A stretch of 64,000 bases of DNA from Simmondsia chinensis (Eukaryota > Streptophyta > Magnoliopsida > Caryophyllales > Simmondsiaceae): positions 37,104,911 to 37,168,910 of the forward strand of contig JAGTTD010000007.1 in assembly GCA_018398585.1 (NCBI GenBank), in the 5' to 3' direction. The position numbers were made by a program, and so were the translations under genes. Shown piece after piece: positions 10,257 to 21,180 of the stretch. Position 1 is the stretch's first letter, and every line of letters begins with the position of its first letter. Below the pieces are notes generated by a model, which was not told the origin of the DNA, did no database searches, and saw only the letters and a program-made list of their open reading frames with translations.

Positions 10257-12857
10257 TCTATTATATACTCGTGAAGTTCCCCCCCTTAAAAAGTCTCCTA
10301 ATTTTTAATTCTTTTTTCTTACATTTTTTTTTAAAAGCTTTTTTATTTTGCTTTTTCTTTTTTTTTTTTTTTTACTTTTTTGATATTTATTTTTAGATTA
10401 AATATATTATTTTTTATAATATTAATAAATAATTGGGATTAATAAATTTTTAATTTAAGACTTCTCATATGTAATCCAAGAACAGGTCGCAGGTTAGATC
10501 TGCAAGAACCAAAAGAAATATTAAATTTAAGACTTTCGTATTTAGTCCACGAAATGCAGCATTTCGAGTGGCTACGGTAACAAAGGATTTATTTTCACCT
10601 GGTGAGATGTGTGAAGTTTGACTTTGGTTTATAAGATCTACGCATTAGAGAACAAAACTAAGATACAACAAAACTTAATTCATTAAAGTTCCAAAAATTA
10701 AAAAAGAAAACAAATTTTTAATTTAAGACTTTTCGTATTTAATCTATAAAAAAATAAAAAGGGTTCCCGCAACGGGTATGAAGTGCATACCTGTACCCTC
10801 CCGGCGGACACAGACCCGTACCCCTACCCGCCTCATTGCCCGCGAGTATCTATTACCCGGCCCGTACCTCCTTAATATGGATACAGAACGATTATCTATA
10901 CCCGCTCTTATTAGTTATTTAATACTATTTTAAAAAAAAACTATTTATTTATAACATTGATAAATAATTGAAATTATTAAATTTAAACAAGCATTTTTCA
11001 CTTTCAATGTTAACTGTATACAAAATAAAGCGCGGCGGGTATGGAGTGGGCCAGGACAGGTACCCACTTATACCCATACCCGCTCCAAATGAAGTGGCTA
11101 CCCGCGAGTAGCGGGTTTCACCCGCCCTGTTGCCATCTCAATATCTCTTAATTAAAAAATTACACAGCTCTAACTTTTCTATAAGAAAAGTTATAGCTAG
11201 ATAGTTTGAGAAGATCGTAACGCACTATGTCAAATGTATAGTCTTGCATGAAGCAATAAATTTCTAATTTTAGACTTCTCTTATGTAATCTAAGAACAGG
11301 CCGCAAGTTAGACCTCCAAGAACCAAAAAAAATTAAATAAATTTAAGACCTTTCGTAACTAGTCCACGAAATGAGACATTTTGCATGGCTACTGCAAGGA
11401 AAGATTTATTTTAACTCAATGAGATATGAAAAGTCAAAAAAGGAAAAATAAATTTTCTGTTTAAAGCTAAACTAGAAAATACTTTTAGTCATATTTTTTA
11501 ATATTTTCTTACATTTTTTTTGTTTTTCTTATTTTTTTTTTCCAATCCTACTCTTAAATACCTTTTTTATCTCTCTTTTTTCTTATTTTTTATTTTTAAA
11601 AAAAATTAATAAAATAATTTTGTCACTCAATTATTTTGTATATATTTTTTTACTAAATAACACAAACCAAAATTAAATAAAATAAATAAATTTTTAATTT
11701 AAGACTTTCTATATTTAATCCATACAGAAAAAAAATTCACAAAAGAAAGAAGGAAAAATAAATTTCCTGTTGAAGACTTAAAATAGGAAATACATGTAGT
11801 CATATTTTTTATTTAAAACTTTTACGGTATACTAATAGTTTTCTCACTGAAATTGACTCAATACCATTTAAGTTCACCATATCAAAATATGCATCATTTT
11901 CTTGATATTTATAACCAAGCAAGTGCTCAAAATTCTACACATGCATCATACTTCGCAAACAAATGTTTGGGTCATCAAGGGAGCAATTGACAAAAATATT
12001 TTCATCATCAACCCACATCCTTTTCCATGGAGCAAATCTCAATTAATTGCAATTGTATTGGTACGTTAATATTTTTCTTTAATAGTCTATAGCATCTTTA
12101 ATGAGGCGAGTTATAGTGATTTTCACTAATAGTTTAGAGGCATTAAGATGAAATTATAAGTTCGATGCCGCTTTAATTTTGATTAATGGTATAATTCGAG
12201 AGATCTTTATGGTATTTGTACTATAAGAAAATTAATCTATTACCACTTTGCTTGGCGTACTCAAAATATCAATTTAAATGTTAAAATATAAAGAGATTCA
12301 CATGTAATTGTGGTAGAAGAACATTGAAGATATATGAGATACCAGAGGCATCGTCGGCAATTTAGAAAGTTTTTGAATCTTAGGTTAGGAAAAGGCCTCT
12401 AGAAGAGTTTAAAATATGGTTCACTTTATATTTTTCAATCAAAAATTATATTTATTTTAGTATTTGATTTTCACTAATAGTTTAAAGGCATTAAGAATGA
12501 AATTATAAGTTCAGGGCCACTTATACCCGTACTCGCCCCAAACGCAGCTATAACTTTTCTATAAAAAAATTATCCAACTTCATTTCCATACCGAAAAATA
12601 TACCCAACTTTAACTTTTCAACCAAAATAAACCAGAGCGTCATGCCATGCGCCACACTTAACCACCAATTCAGTATATTAAATAAAGTTGGGCTATTTTT
12701 CGGTTATTAAGTCAAGTTACTACTATGGAAATTATGTAAACTTAATAAAATTGTGGACAACTGATCAAATAATATGTTAGGTCGATGCAAAAAATTAGGG
12801 CTACAAAATACAGTAACCAATAAATACCACCCGTGCATCGCACGGAAACAAAACTAG
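10257..12857 (+). mobile_element. Non-autonomous Helitron-like element
   Basis: The left end is TCTATTATATACTCGTGAAG. The right end has the hairpin CCGTGC-ATC-GCACGG (12827-12842 area), then a short spacer and CTAG (12854-12857). The host bases are A before and T after, as Helitrons require. No Rep/helicase ORF. The interior holds a diverged direct repeat (about 10430-10625 and 11252-11432) and a nested GC-richer hAT-like piece. Confidence 0.65.
10762..11142. mobile_element. hAT-like element with GGGTACCCGC words, nested in the Helitron
   Basis: The ends GGGTTCCCGCAACGGG and CCCGCCCTGTTGCCATC are approximate inverted repeats, and the interior is full of CCCGTACCCG-type words in both senses. 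A relative lies at 23440-23940. Confidence 0.5.
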
Positions 12858-12910
12858 TAATAATGAATATAGGGGTTTGTTTTTACTTTTTCTAATTCAC
12901 AGTAATTTCA

Positions 12911-13544
12911 GGGGCTTCAAGGGTAGTGATTGCTGTCTGAATGGTGTCATTGGAAAAAAATGAACACAAAAGAGAGGCTTTAAAAAGATTGGTATTATTC
13001 CAGAGGCTAAGAAACGGTGTCTCCTTTGTGGTAAGGATTCGGAAAATGTGGGGCACCTATTCGTAGGGTGTGAGGAATCTTGGAAGATATGGGCTCTTTG
13101 CTTTAAATGGTGATTTGATGTGGACTGTGCCTCATTCTGTTAAGGACCATTTCTTCCAATGGATAGTGGCTAAAGGAGGAGGTAAATTTCGGAAGAAAGT
13201 ATGGTTAATGCTTTTTTTTTCGTCATTATTTGGGAAATTTGGACGACGAGGAATAGAATCGTTTTCGAAGAGGCCTGCTGGGATATCAAGGACATTGAAT
13301 GGTCGATTAAAATCATATTAGGCTTTCGGGTGAAAGGCTTGTGTGACTCGTTTTCGTACTCTCCTGTGAACTCAACGCGGAACGCTTAGTGCTTCAAAGC
13401 TTGGTTGCCAACATTGTAGACCATGACTATCTTATGGTTTTTTTGCTTTGTGTTTTTTGGTCTTTCCATTGTATTTTTGGGTCCCCTAAGTCGGGACGCC
13501 GCTTCCTGTATTCCGAGCTTTGCTCACTGTTTATCAAAAAAAAA
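12911..13544 (+). mobile_element. 5'-truncated LINE with zf-RVT coding end
   Basis: Frameshifted coding for the C-terminal zinc-binding region of plant L1-type reverse transcriptase ORFs: KKRCLLCGKDSENVGHLFVG then CEESWKIW (from about 12990), and WEIWTTRNRIVFEEACW near 13229-13279. The end TTTATC plus an A-run stops at 13544. Flanking AGTAATTTCA occurs at 12901-12910 (with the last base of the preceding line) and again at 13546-13555, a 10-bp target duplication. Confidence 0.8.
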
Positions 13545-13545
13545 G

Positions 13546-13662
13546 TAATTTCAAGAAAGGGAGACGCACCAATGAGGATTCAAACCCCGGTGTCCTTTAT
13601 AGCATCTGTGAATTCAATCACTAGGCTAGGAGCCTTAAGCTCAAATAGGGATTATCTATGCT
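13546..13662 (-). repeat. tRNA-derived SINE, split by the LINE
   Basis: On the minus strand the A box TAGCCTAGTGATTG (about 13612-13625) and B box GGTTTGAATCC (about 13575-13585) are correctly spaced. Its 3' part continues on the other side of the LINE insertion near 12870-12910. Confidence 0.55.
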
Positions 13663-14040
13663 AAAGTTTATGTATATATATTTATTATGTAAATTTAGTA
13701 TTTGTATTTTAATTTTTTTCAATTTAGTCTTTGTATAATTTTTATTGTGTGAGTTTAGTTATTTGTTTAAATTCAAGCTAATTATTGACGTAAGTTTTAG
13801 TAGCATAATCACGTTAGATGTGAGGAACTCATTATAAATTCTCTTATTGGCTCAATTTAACCCAATCTATAGCCGGATCATAAAAATTTTTATTAACGAC
13901 TTAAAACTAATTTTACTATATGAACAAAATTGATTCAATATTAATTGTATTGGAACTAAATTAGCACGATTGAAAGTACAAGGAGTATTTGACACAGTGA
14001 ACAAAGTATAGAGACATTTAACGTAAATAACCGACGATTA
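13663..14040. mobile_element. Palindromic MITE, family F1
   Basis: The left arm GGGATTATCTATGCTAAAG mirrors the right arm ending AACGTAAATAACC, with the F1 core between. A half copy follows at 14078-14215. Confidence 0.55.
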
Positions 14041-14077
14041 TATTGCTTGGGTTGATGTAATAAAATTATTTCGGGTT

Positions 14078-14215
14078 ATTTACCCTATTAGTTTATGTAT
14101 TTTAATTGTTGCATCAAACTTATTTTCTAAACTTTTAGCTGTGTCAATTTAATTTCTATTTAAATGAAAATTTTCCAATTAAGTCTAAAGTTAAAATTCA
14201 AATTAACTTAAGACT
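14078..14215. repeat. Half copy of the F1 MITE
   Basis: Starts GGGTTATTTACCCTATTAG and carries the first arm of F1 (GTGTCAATTTAATTTCTATT). The second arm is missing. Confidence 0.4.
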
Positions 14216-14462
14216 GAATTGCAACACTAATTAGCACTTGCATCTACTTTTTAACATGAAGGGTGTGGGTCGACGTTGACATAGGGTGAGTAAATCCTAC
14301 AAAACCTAGTTAGTTTGCGATTTCAATGAGCGTGTGTCCTTGTTGAGTTGAAAGTCATGTTTATCAACATATACATCGTAACAACTGTACATCCCATGAG
14401 ATAGGAACAACTTCATTTTCATGGTGAGCAAGTTAATCCTCGAAAACTTGTCATTCTTGCAG

Positions 14463-14764
14463 GAGACGCATGCAGGTGGAGTACCGGGCGATTCATCAGC
14501 AAGTGGACGAAGAGGTCAGTACTGGAATGCAGAAGTCGAGAAAATATGGGTCAAGCAGATATAGGGTGTTATGAAAGACCCCTTCAATTAGTTAGGTTAA
14601 GACGAACTTTGTTAAATTGAAACGGCGTGATTCTTCGGTTACGGGTTTTATTACTCACGACACGATCCTAGCTATTTACAGAGACATGCGTAATGCGCAG
14701 AATATTGTGGCTGAGGCGGTTATAGCGAGAGATGCACTACTCCATGATAGTTTATTAGGTTCTT
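14463..14764 (+). other. Unidentified exon-like coding sequence
   Basis: After a good polypyrimidine/CAG acceptor (14460-14462) comes a 33-codon open stretch ending in TAG 14562-14564, with a plausible protein-like sequence (for example GRRGQYWNAEVEKIWVKQI). A second open frame, 14596 to about 14764, reads KLKRRDSSVTGFITHDTIL, then IYRDMRNAQNIVAEAVIARD. Neither is recognised. This may be a gene fragment carried by a repeat or a decayed gene; it runs straight into the 5S-derived SINE. Confidence 0.3.
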
Positions 14765-14837
14765 ATAATAATAATAATAAAAAAATACAAAAAACGAGAT
14801 TGAAACACAAGACATCTAAGTATAGTATGACTAGCAT

Positions 14838-15077
14838 GTGGAACATACTCAATGCCTCAAGGGCTCCAGCCTACACAGGGTCTAGGGGGGGCGGATGTAC
14901 ACAGCCTTCCCCCTTCAGAGTGTTAACCTGAAGAGAAGCTGTTTCCCAGTACCTCTAACCTAAGGGTGAGGACTTCCCAGGAGGTCACCCATCCTGATAC
15001 TATTCTCGTACAAACACGCTTAACTTCAAAGTTCTAATAAAATCCAGTGACAGATTGTTGGTGCCCTATTCGGTTAA
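14838..15077 (-). mobile_element. 5S rRNA-derived SINE, copy 2 (short subfamily)
   Basis: On the minus strand a mutated 5S head (GGATTTTATTAGAACTTTGA) joins the SINE 3' domain after the short-subfamily deletion at the joint. Flanks TATGACTAGCAT (14826-14837) and TATGATTAGCAT (15078-15089) are a 12-bp duplication with one difference. Confidence 0.85.
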
Positions 15078-15099
15078 TATGATTAGCATCTAAGACCAC

Positions 15100-15630
15100 T
15101 TATTTAATATGAGAGGAGTAGAGTGTAGGGAGAGGGGTAGGGAGGCGAATAAGAAAGGGGCAAACAAGAAGCAAGGAGAGAGGAGGAGGAGACACGTGGA
15201 AGAGAAAGGTGGGTACGTGGAGTGTAGGAGAGGGTCTTACAAAATAAGGACATGTGGGACTTGTTGCCCCTCTGTTGTGGGTCCATCTACCCCAACACCT
15301 ATCAGCCTCATCATCCTCTACTTTCTCTCTCCTTTTTTTTTTATTTATTTTTATTTTTTAAAAATATAAGGGATAAGAATTGGGCGCCCTTCTCCAATTG
15401 GCCGCTGCCCTACATTCACTCACTAGCCCTCTGCAACTTGTTGAATCTTCTCCAACATAACTCCAAGAAAGAATCTAGAATCTATAATAAGGTGGTCTAT
15501 TTTATAGTTAAGAAGTATTTATTAGAGAACTATAATTATAATTGGTGGAAGGACGTCCCTCTTTCCGTGATTGATTTTGTATCTATGGATGCTCGAGGAA
15601 TATAATTTTGGCTCGCGGACTTTGTAGTGT
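15100..15630. other. Non-coding region with a G-box, function unclear
   Basis: A purine-rich stretch (15110-15235) with a CACGTG core near 15192-15197 and ACGTGG near 15215, then a C/T-rich stretch. It resembles a plant promoter/leader in composition, but no gene starts downstream. Similar features recur at 16980-17200. Confidence 0.3.
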
Positions 15631-15681
15631 TAAAAAAAAAAAAAAAAAACTCAGAAAGAAGCCGCACTAAAATATTATTTA

Positions 15682-16037
15682 GGATTATTTATGTTAAATA
15701 TTTTTATATTTTATTTATTATGTTAATTTAATTCTTATATTTTTAATTATATTAATTTATTTTCTATACAATTAAAATGTGTCAATTTAATCTTTTGGCC
15801 ATACTTAAATTAAGCTAATGACGTAATTTTGAGCAGTAAAATTATGTTATACACAAGTAATTTATCATAAATTTATCTGTTTACTTAATTTAACTTAATT
15901 CACAGTCAAATCGTTAAAAATTTGATTAAAAACTTAACATAAAATTTTTTCTGAGGAACTAAATTGATAAAATTAAAAGTACAATGACTAAATTAATATA
16001 ATAAATAAAGTATAGGGATCTTTGGTGTAGATAACCC
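15682..16037. mobile_element. Palindromic MITE, family F1
   Basis: Long inverted arms of about 100 bp (GGATTATTTATGTT versus the inverse of GGTGTAGATAACCC). Flanks TATTATTTA and TGTTATTTA agree at 8 of 9 bases, which would fit a Mutator-type 9-bp target. Confidence 0.6.
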
Positions 16038-16077
16038 TGTTATTTATATTATATATAAGATATATTCTATGGATGTA

Positions 16078-16210
16078 CTGGTATGAGCTAATTCAGCTGA
16101 TAAATTTAATAGAGTAATACATAAAATTTGGGTTTGAATCCTTTCTTTATTAGGAGTGAAGACATGTTTAGGAGATTCGAGGAAGGTTGTCCCTTGTCTA
16201 ACACATTTAG
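16078..16210 (+). repeat. tRNA-derived SINE-like element
   Basis: The A-box-like GAGCTAATTCAGCTGATA and B-box GGGTTTGAATCC (near 16130-16141) are at tRNA-like spacing. No tail or duplication was resolved. Confidence 0.4.
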
Positions 16211-16424
16211 ATTTCGTATCATTTATAAAAAGTATTATATATATATATATAATTTTTTAATATCACAATTTAATATTAATGACATTAATATTAAGTTGTG
16301 ACATAGAAAAATTTTAGACAATTTAAGTGTAAGATTGAAAAATTAGAAAATTTAGATAATTTTTCAAAAGTATACTTTACAAAAATCCAAAATCTAATAA
16401 TAAAAAAAAAATTATCACTTATGT

Positions 16425-16880
16425 ACATTGATGTTTCAATATATACAATAAAATATCCGAAGATTTTAAAAAATTATCACTTAGACACTACGAAGTTTAA
16501 AAATTTCATCAATTAAGTATAATTTTTTCAAATTATATGAATTTTTATCGAAAATTACTAAAGTAGAACATAATTATGGCAATATATAGTGTTTTATATC
16601 ATAATATTATAATTTTCTATCATAAAATGCTAACATATCATATTATTTTATTAATATGTTGATATCTTTCGCCATAATTTGTATATGTTATTATAATTAT
16701 GTATTTTATCAATATTTATGGTGAAAAGCGTTCGAATTTTTACAAAAATTTCCTAAGTTTCGTATAAGATATTTAAATGATAAAATTTTAAAATATCAAA
16801 ATACCTTATTATATATGTATATATATATTAAAATATTAAAATATCTAAATAATAAATAACTGAATTTAAAATACTGAAGT
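16425..16880. mobile_element. Palindromic MITE, family F2
   Basis: Arms AATTATCACTTATGTAC and the inverse ACTGAAGTGATAATTTT flank an AT-rich core that matches the other F2 copies. Confidence 0.55.
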
Positions 16881-17216
16881 GATAATTTTTTTACTTAAAA
16901 AAAGAGGAGGCAATGCGTGTTGGAGGGGAGTGCCATGCGTGGGTACACCTATCAGGATTGGTTTGGGTGTGAGTTCCTCGCTGCCCTTATTTTTAAGGGC
17001 GCTTTGTGAATTTACATGCTTGCCCCTGAGGCGGTCCTTTATTACAGGGGACACGTGGAGGGCAGTGGGAGAGGGTGGGGATCTGATTGGTGGATTAGGG
17101 TTTGCTGAGGTGAGCTGCCACGTGGGTATCTCCGATGTTGTGGGTCCCCCCTCTTTTGCTTTTCTATACTGACGTGGCAGTTTTTGCCTTGCCTTTTATC
17201 CACATGCCCTTTCATT
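16881..17216. other. GC-richer non-coding stretch with G-boxes
   Basis: Two CACGTG cores (near 17051 and 17119) and a GACGTGGCA word (near 17171) sit in an otherwise unremarkable segment. No convincing ORF. A regulatory role is only a guess. Confidence 0.3.
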
Positions 17217-17242
17217 GGGGGGGGGGGGGGGGGGGGGGGGGG
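17217..17242. repeat. Poly-G tract (26 G)
   Basis: An uninterrupted run of G on the plus strand; length may be unstable or affected by sequencing. Confidence 0.9.
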
Positions 17243-17249
17243 TTAGTGT

Positions 17250-18055
17250 TCAAATAGGAAAAAGGGCATAGGGGTTAACAAAAAAAAAAGTCCGGACCGG
17301 ACCGACTACTTTGGTCAAGGATCGAACTAAACCGATTATATATTGTTTTAGCCTTTGGTCTTAATATATGTGTTTAATTGGCCTACGGTCTAATCTGATG
17401 ATACAGTATAAAATATAATAGTTAAGAAAGGGGTAATTTAAGTATAAATAAATATAGGCTAGTTCTTAATTGTAGTAATATCCCTTCCCTAACTCTGTAT
17501 ATAAAGGGTTAGAGGTAGAAGGAGAGACATGATTAATGATAAGTTAACAAATCTCTCTCTTCCTAATGTCTCTAATTCCCCCCCTCTCTTTCTATCTTTT
17601 TCTACTTCTCTCCTTTTTCTCTTATACTATCTATGTAAATCCTCCTTTTTAGGAGAGTTATCAATATAAATCGAAGTATTTGATGTGTTTGAGGGTATAA
17701 TCGGATTTTGGTCTGTATCATCTGGCCCAAGACCGGAAAACTCGAAGACTAGACCGAAAATCGATCAATATCAATTACATATCAATTACGCATTAAACAT
17801 TTTGGGTATATATATATATATTGTATAAATTATACTTTATTTTCTAAACTTTCGTGTGAAAATTTTTTTCTTTCTTATGATTACACTTGTTAGATAAAAA
17901 ATAAGTCCATGTTGGTCCGATCCGGTTCAGGCTGGTTTCTAACTGGTCTTGGACAGGATAGACTCAGTTTTAATCAGTCCGGTCCTCGATCTCATGGTTT
18001 GATGTACTTTGGTCTTCGGTCCTATTCGATCCGGTCTTGGACCAATGTGCACTTC
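17250..18055. mobile_element. hAT-like element with GGTCCGGTCC words, carrying a solo LTR
   Basis: AGTCCGGACCGGACCGACTA near the left and GGTCTTGGACCAATGTGCAC near the right are inverted. The right end, TAGAAGTGCACATTGG when read inward, is hAT-like, while the left end is blurred. A 322-bp solo LTR splits it. Confidence 0.45.
17399..17720 (+). mobile_element. Solo LTR, 322 bp
   Basis: Begins TGATACAG and ends CTGTATCA, a perfect 8-bp inverted terminal repeat. Flanks TCTGA and TCTGG differ at one base, fitting a 5-bp duplication. A TATA word (TGTATATAAAGG) lies near 17497. Confidence 0.65.
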
Positions 18056-18179
18056 TAAAAGGGAATATGAAATAAGCAGTCCGAATGTCAGAGTTGTCAG
18101 ACTATTATATATAAGGAGTTTTGGGTTATGTATGATGTTTGGTTGTGTTAAGTCTTGTTATATAATTAATACATGAACA

Positions 18180-18470
18180 AATCACTCATTTAATCAGATA
18201 ATCGAACTCAAAAATAGTGGTATTTTGTATGTAATTCGTATAATATGTATAAAGTATAAAGATATATAAGGATAGGATGAGATTTGTATCATACAGAAAA
18301 TGAAGGGAGAAATAGACAGATAGAAAGGGAAGGGAGGGAGAGAACTAGAGAGACGGAGATGGACATGGAGATTCAAACACAATTCATTCATATCCCTTTT
18401 CTTTACTTAACCCCTTATATATAGAATTAGGAAAGGGGTATAATTGGAATATAAAACTTAGCCTACTTAT
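18180..18470 (-). repeat. LTR-like segment related to the 17399 solo LTR
   Basis: Its reverse complement shows the same promoter layout as the 17399 LTR: TAGGCTAAG, then CCCCTTTCCTAATTCTATAT and a CT-rich leader. Ends not resolved. Confidence 0.35.
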
Positions 18471-18499
18471 TAATACCTAACGTACCCCTCACTTAACCT

Positions 18500-18825
18500 T
18501 TGTATTTTGGTTTGTGTCATGACATATAAGATTGAGATAATCCGGTTTAGGTCTATGACACACTCGAGTTTTAGTATGGAAGGTTTTATATGTACACTAG
18601 GGTTGTGTATGTTGACGTCAGGACTGATGCAGGGATGAGAGTTGAGACGTCTCATGTAATCTTTCAATAATATAATGGATTAGTTGTGCTCCCCTCCATG
18701 GATATAGGTTTTGGCTGAACCATATATATTCCGACGTTTTTTTTAATTTTACTCCGCAATTCCTTTTGTTTATGATTGCTATTTTGATTTAGGGTTTCAG
18801 TGTTTGTGGATAGTCCTAAGAAGAA
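18500..18825 (+). repeat. LTR-like repeat, homologous to 51890-52216
   Basis: Shares colinear blocks with 51890-52216, including TTGTGTATGTTG/TTGTATATGTTG, AGTTGAGA, TTTCAATAATATA and TTTGATTTAG, and ends in TAGTCCTAA. Probably a copia LTR remnant. Confidence 0.45.
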
Positions 18826-18842
18826 TAAATAGACAAAATATA

Positions 18843-19085
18843 AAAGTAAAGGAACATACCCAGTGCCTCAAGGGTTCTCGCCTACACAGGGTCTGGGAGG
18901 GCGGATGTACGCAGTCTTCCCCCTTCAGGGTGTTAACTTGAAGAGAGGCTGTTTCCCAGTGCCCCCAGCCTGAAGGTGAGGACTTCCTAGGAGGTCACCC
19001 ATCCTGGTACTACTCTCGCCAGTAGCACGCTTAACTTCGGAGTTCTAATGGGATCCGGTGACGGCGTGTTGGTGCCCTCTTTGGT
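18843..19085 (-). mobile_element. 5S rRNA-derived SINE, copy 3 (short subfamily, perfect 16-bp duplication)
   Basis: The most convincing copy. On the minus strand it reads ACCAAAGAGGGCACCAACAC, a GGATCCCATTAGAACTCCGA 5S block, GTTAAGCGTGCT, IE and box C, then the SINE 3' domain. The exact 16-bp repeat AAATAGACAAAATATA flanks it at 18827-18842 and 19086-19101. Confidence 0.92.
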
Positions 19086-19109
19086 AAATAGACAAAATAT
19101 ATAATAGGA

Positions 19110-20940
19110 TAAAAAAGAGTTTAAGAATGAAACATACTATCTCTAAATAGTTTATATCTGCTAATATGGTCCCTCAATCTAAAGTGCGGGAGACCATAAC
19201 AAATTCCTTGAGGATAAGTGAATCGAGAAGGGGAAGGGACCACTTCGTCAACATACTCAGTCAGTTGGAATGTATTGACTCGGATTATCACCTTATACCT
19301 ATTTATCGTAAGCATAGTGAAGATCGAGATCCAAATACTTGGTTTGATTAGACCAATCGGATTAGCTGATAGGTTCACAACTAAGATATTGTCACAACTT
19401 GGATCTATTAGATGTTTGAGAAAGACCCAACGCCCTGCTATGAACAATGAATTTAACATGTCTCGATTGCATAATAAGCTAAGAGTAAATATTTCGATTC
19501 TGCAGCGGACATAGAAACCTAGGTTGTTTCTTTCCCTCCAAGAAATTAGGTTTGGCTCCAAATAGACCGTATAGCCGGAACTAAATATTTATTGTCTCAA
19601 TAGATGCATCAACATCAATACAATCGGGTTGATATAAGAGGTCATGATTAACTGCGCCCCTGACATAGCGAGGACTCATATAACATCTAGCCAATGTGTT
19701 TTCCTGGGATAGTCTATTGAAGGGCATCCACTACTCTCCTATAAAGGAGTGGGTTAGGGAGTAAGCAGAGGACATCAATAAGAGCGGAAATGAGGCAGGC
19801 ATTGTCATGTTGATAATAATGTCATCTACATGAGCATGATAGCTTGACTTGTGTTGTAGACAAAACGCGATGAGTTAGTGCAAGAGTGCTGAAACCTGAA
19901 CCGAAAATGGACATATGCCTTAGTATTGAAATCGAGCTTTAGGTGCTTATTTAATGACACAAATAGCCTTACACAACTAACATATATGTCGTTGGAAGAT
20001 TTGGTGAATGAAACCAAGAAGTTGCTTCATATATATCTACTTACTGACGAAAATGTGAAGGAATGCGTTCTTAACATCGAGCTGTCGGCTTGTCCAAAAT
20101 AAGGTTATGGACAATGAAAGGACAAGTTGTACCGTAGTAGTCTTGATGACCATAATGAAGGTCTCATGGCAGTCAATACCAAGTTGGTGGGTGAAACTCT
20201 AAGCTAGAAGGCGAGCCTTGTAGCGATCACCCAAACTGTCAACTTTATCTTTGATCAGTGCTTCCATATAATACCTACTGCGTTCTTGAATGGATCATAT
20301 AAACCTAAATCCAAGGCATTGAACTTATTTTCCATGGCATCTACCACTTTTCATCCTTAGCCCGTGCACTTACAAACTGAAGAGAAGGTAGAAAGGGAGA
20401 GAAGATATCTAGGTACATGTACGGCTTTAGACTGAGTGACCATGCGATGGGTGTTATGAGGCTTAGTCATTGGAGGAGGGATAGGCAAAGGACACATTAT
20501 TTGAGAAAGAACTCAAACCAAGGAATGGGACCGATATCAGTGTTTTGCATTAGGAATCAAGAGGTCCTGACATGGGGGACTCGGACATCAACATACAGGA
20601 GAACCGGGAGACAGGGAAGGAGCATCGGGTAGGGGGTGGTCATAATAGATGTGGCTAAGACACGTGAATCAGTGGACATAGACTGGATGAGAAGTCAGCA
20701 AGGTCAGGTAAGATTTCAACGGGAAGATGTAACAACAAGGTAACGCTGGCTCACCCACAAAAGAGGTTATTGAATTTATAGACAATAAACACACTAAGAT
20801 GAGCAGTTCGACAATTAAACCAGGCAATCGCATTAGGCGCAACCATATCCCTAGGAAGGGTAAAGGCAAGCTTAAGTGGATTAAGCGTTGCCAGGACCGG
20901 GGGGCGCCGCGGTGGTTATTCATTAGGCGCACTAGTCTTC
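19110..20940 (-). pseudogene. Ty1/copia pol relic (RT and RNase H)
   Basis: Heavily decayed copia polyprotein on the minus strand, in the correct order. HRMVTQSKA near 20424-20455 matches the usual spacer ahead of RT. RT blocks follow: RYKARLLA-like and HETF near 20190-20230, QLDVKNAFLH near 20060-20090, LCKAI...APKA near 19940-19975, and the YVDD region near 19815-19835. RNase H pieces SCDNILVVNLSANPI and QLTEYVDEVVPSPSRF lie in the open stretch 19121-19561. Many stops and frameshifts. No LTRs were found. Confidence 0.7.
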
Positions 20941-20949
20941 CTTTCCTAG

Positions 20950-21180
20950 TTCATTGTACCCCTGACATTGGGCCATAATGAACTCCTCGCTTGTAATTCT
21001 TCATGTAGAAAGGTAGTCCCGACGTCTATATGTTCTACGAACATTTTGTACTTAGATACTAGGGCCACTATTACTTTGATGGTTATGTAACTGACTATAG
21101 GAGAGAATATCACACTGTATTCTACCTCGAAATTTAATGTAAACCTTTTAGCAACTAAACAAACTTTCTATCTAACCCTA
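20950..21180 (-). pseudogene. Second, distinct copia RT relic
   Basis: On the minus strand EYSVIFSPIVSYITIKVIVA, then LVSKYKMF and TTFLHEEL (about 20995-21115), align with the copia RT FSPVV...DVKTTFLHGEL region. It repeats a part of RT already present in the neighbouring relic, so it derives from another element. Confidence 0.55.

Noticed and set aside
15109..15369. Arg/Glu-rich 86-codon frame
   Set aside because: A product of a purine-rich non-coding tract; both strands are open for the same compositional reason.
18843..19085. A genuine 5S rRNA gene
   Set aside because: Only part of 5S is present, it carries substitutions, lacks the gene's own ends and continues into a SINE tail; it is a retroposon.
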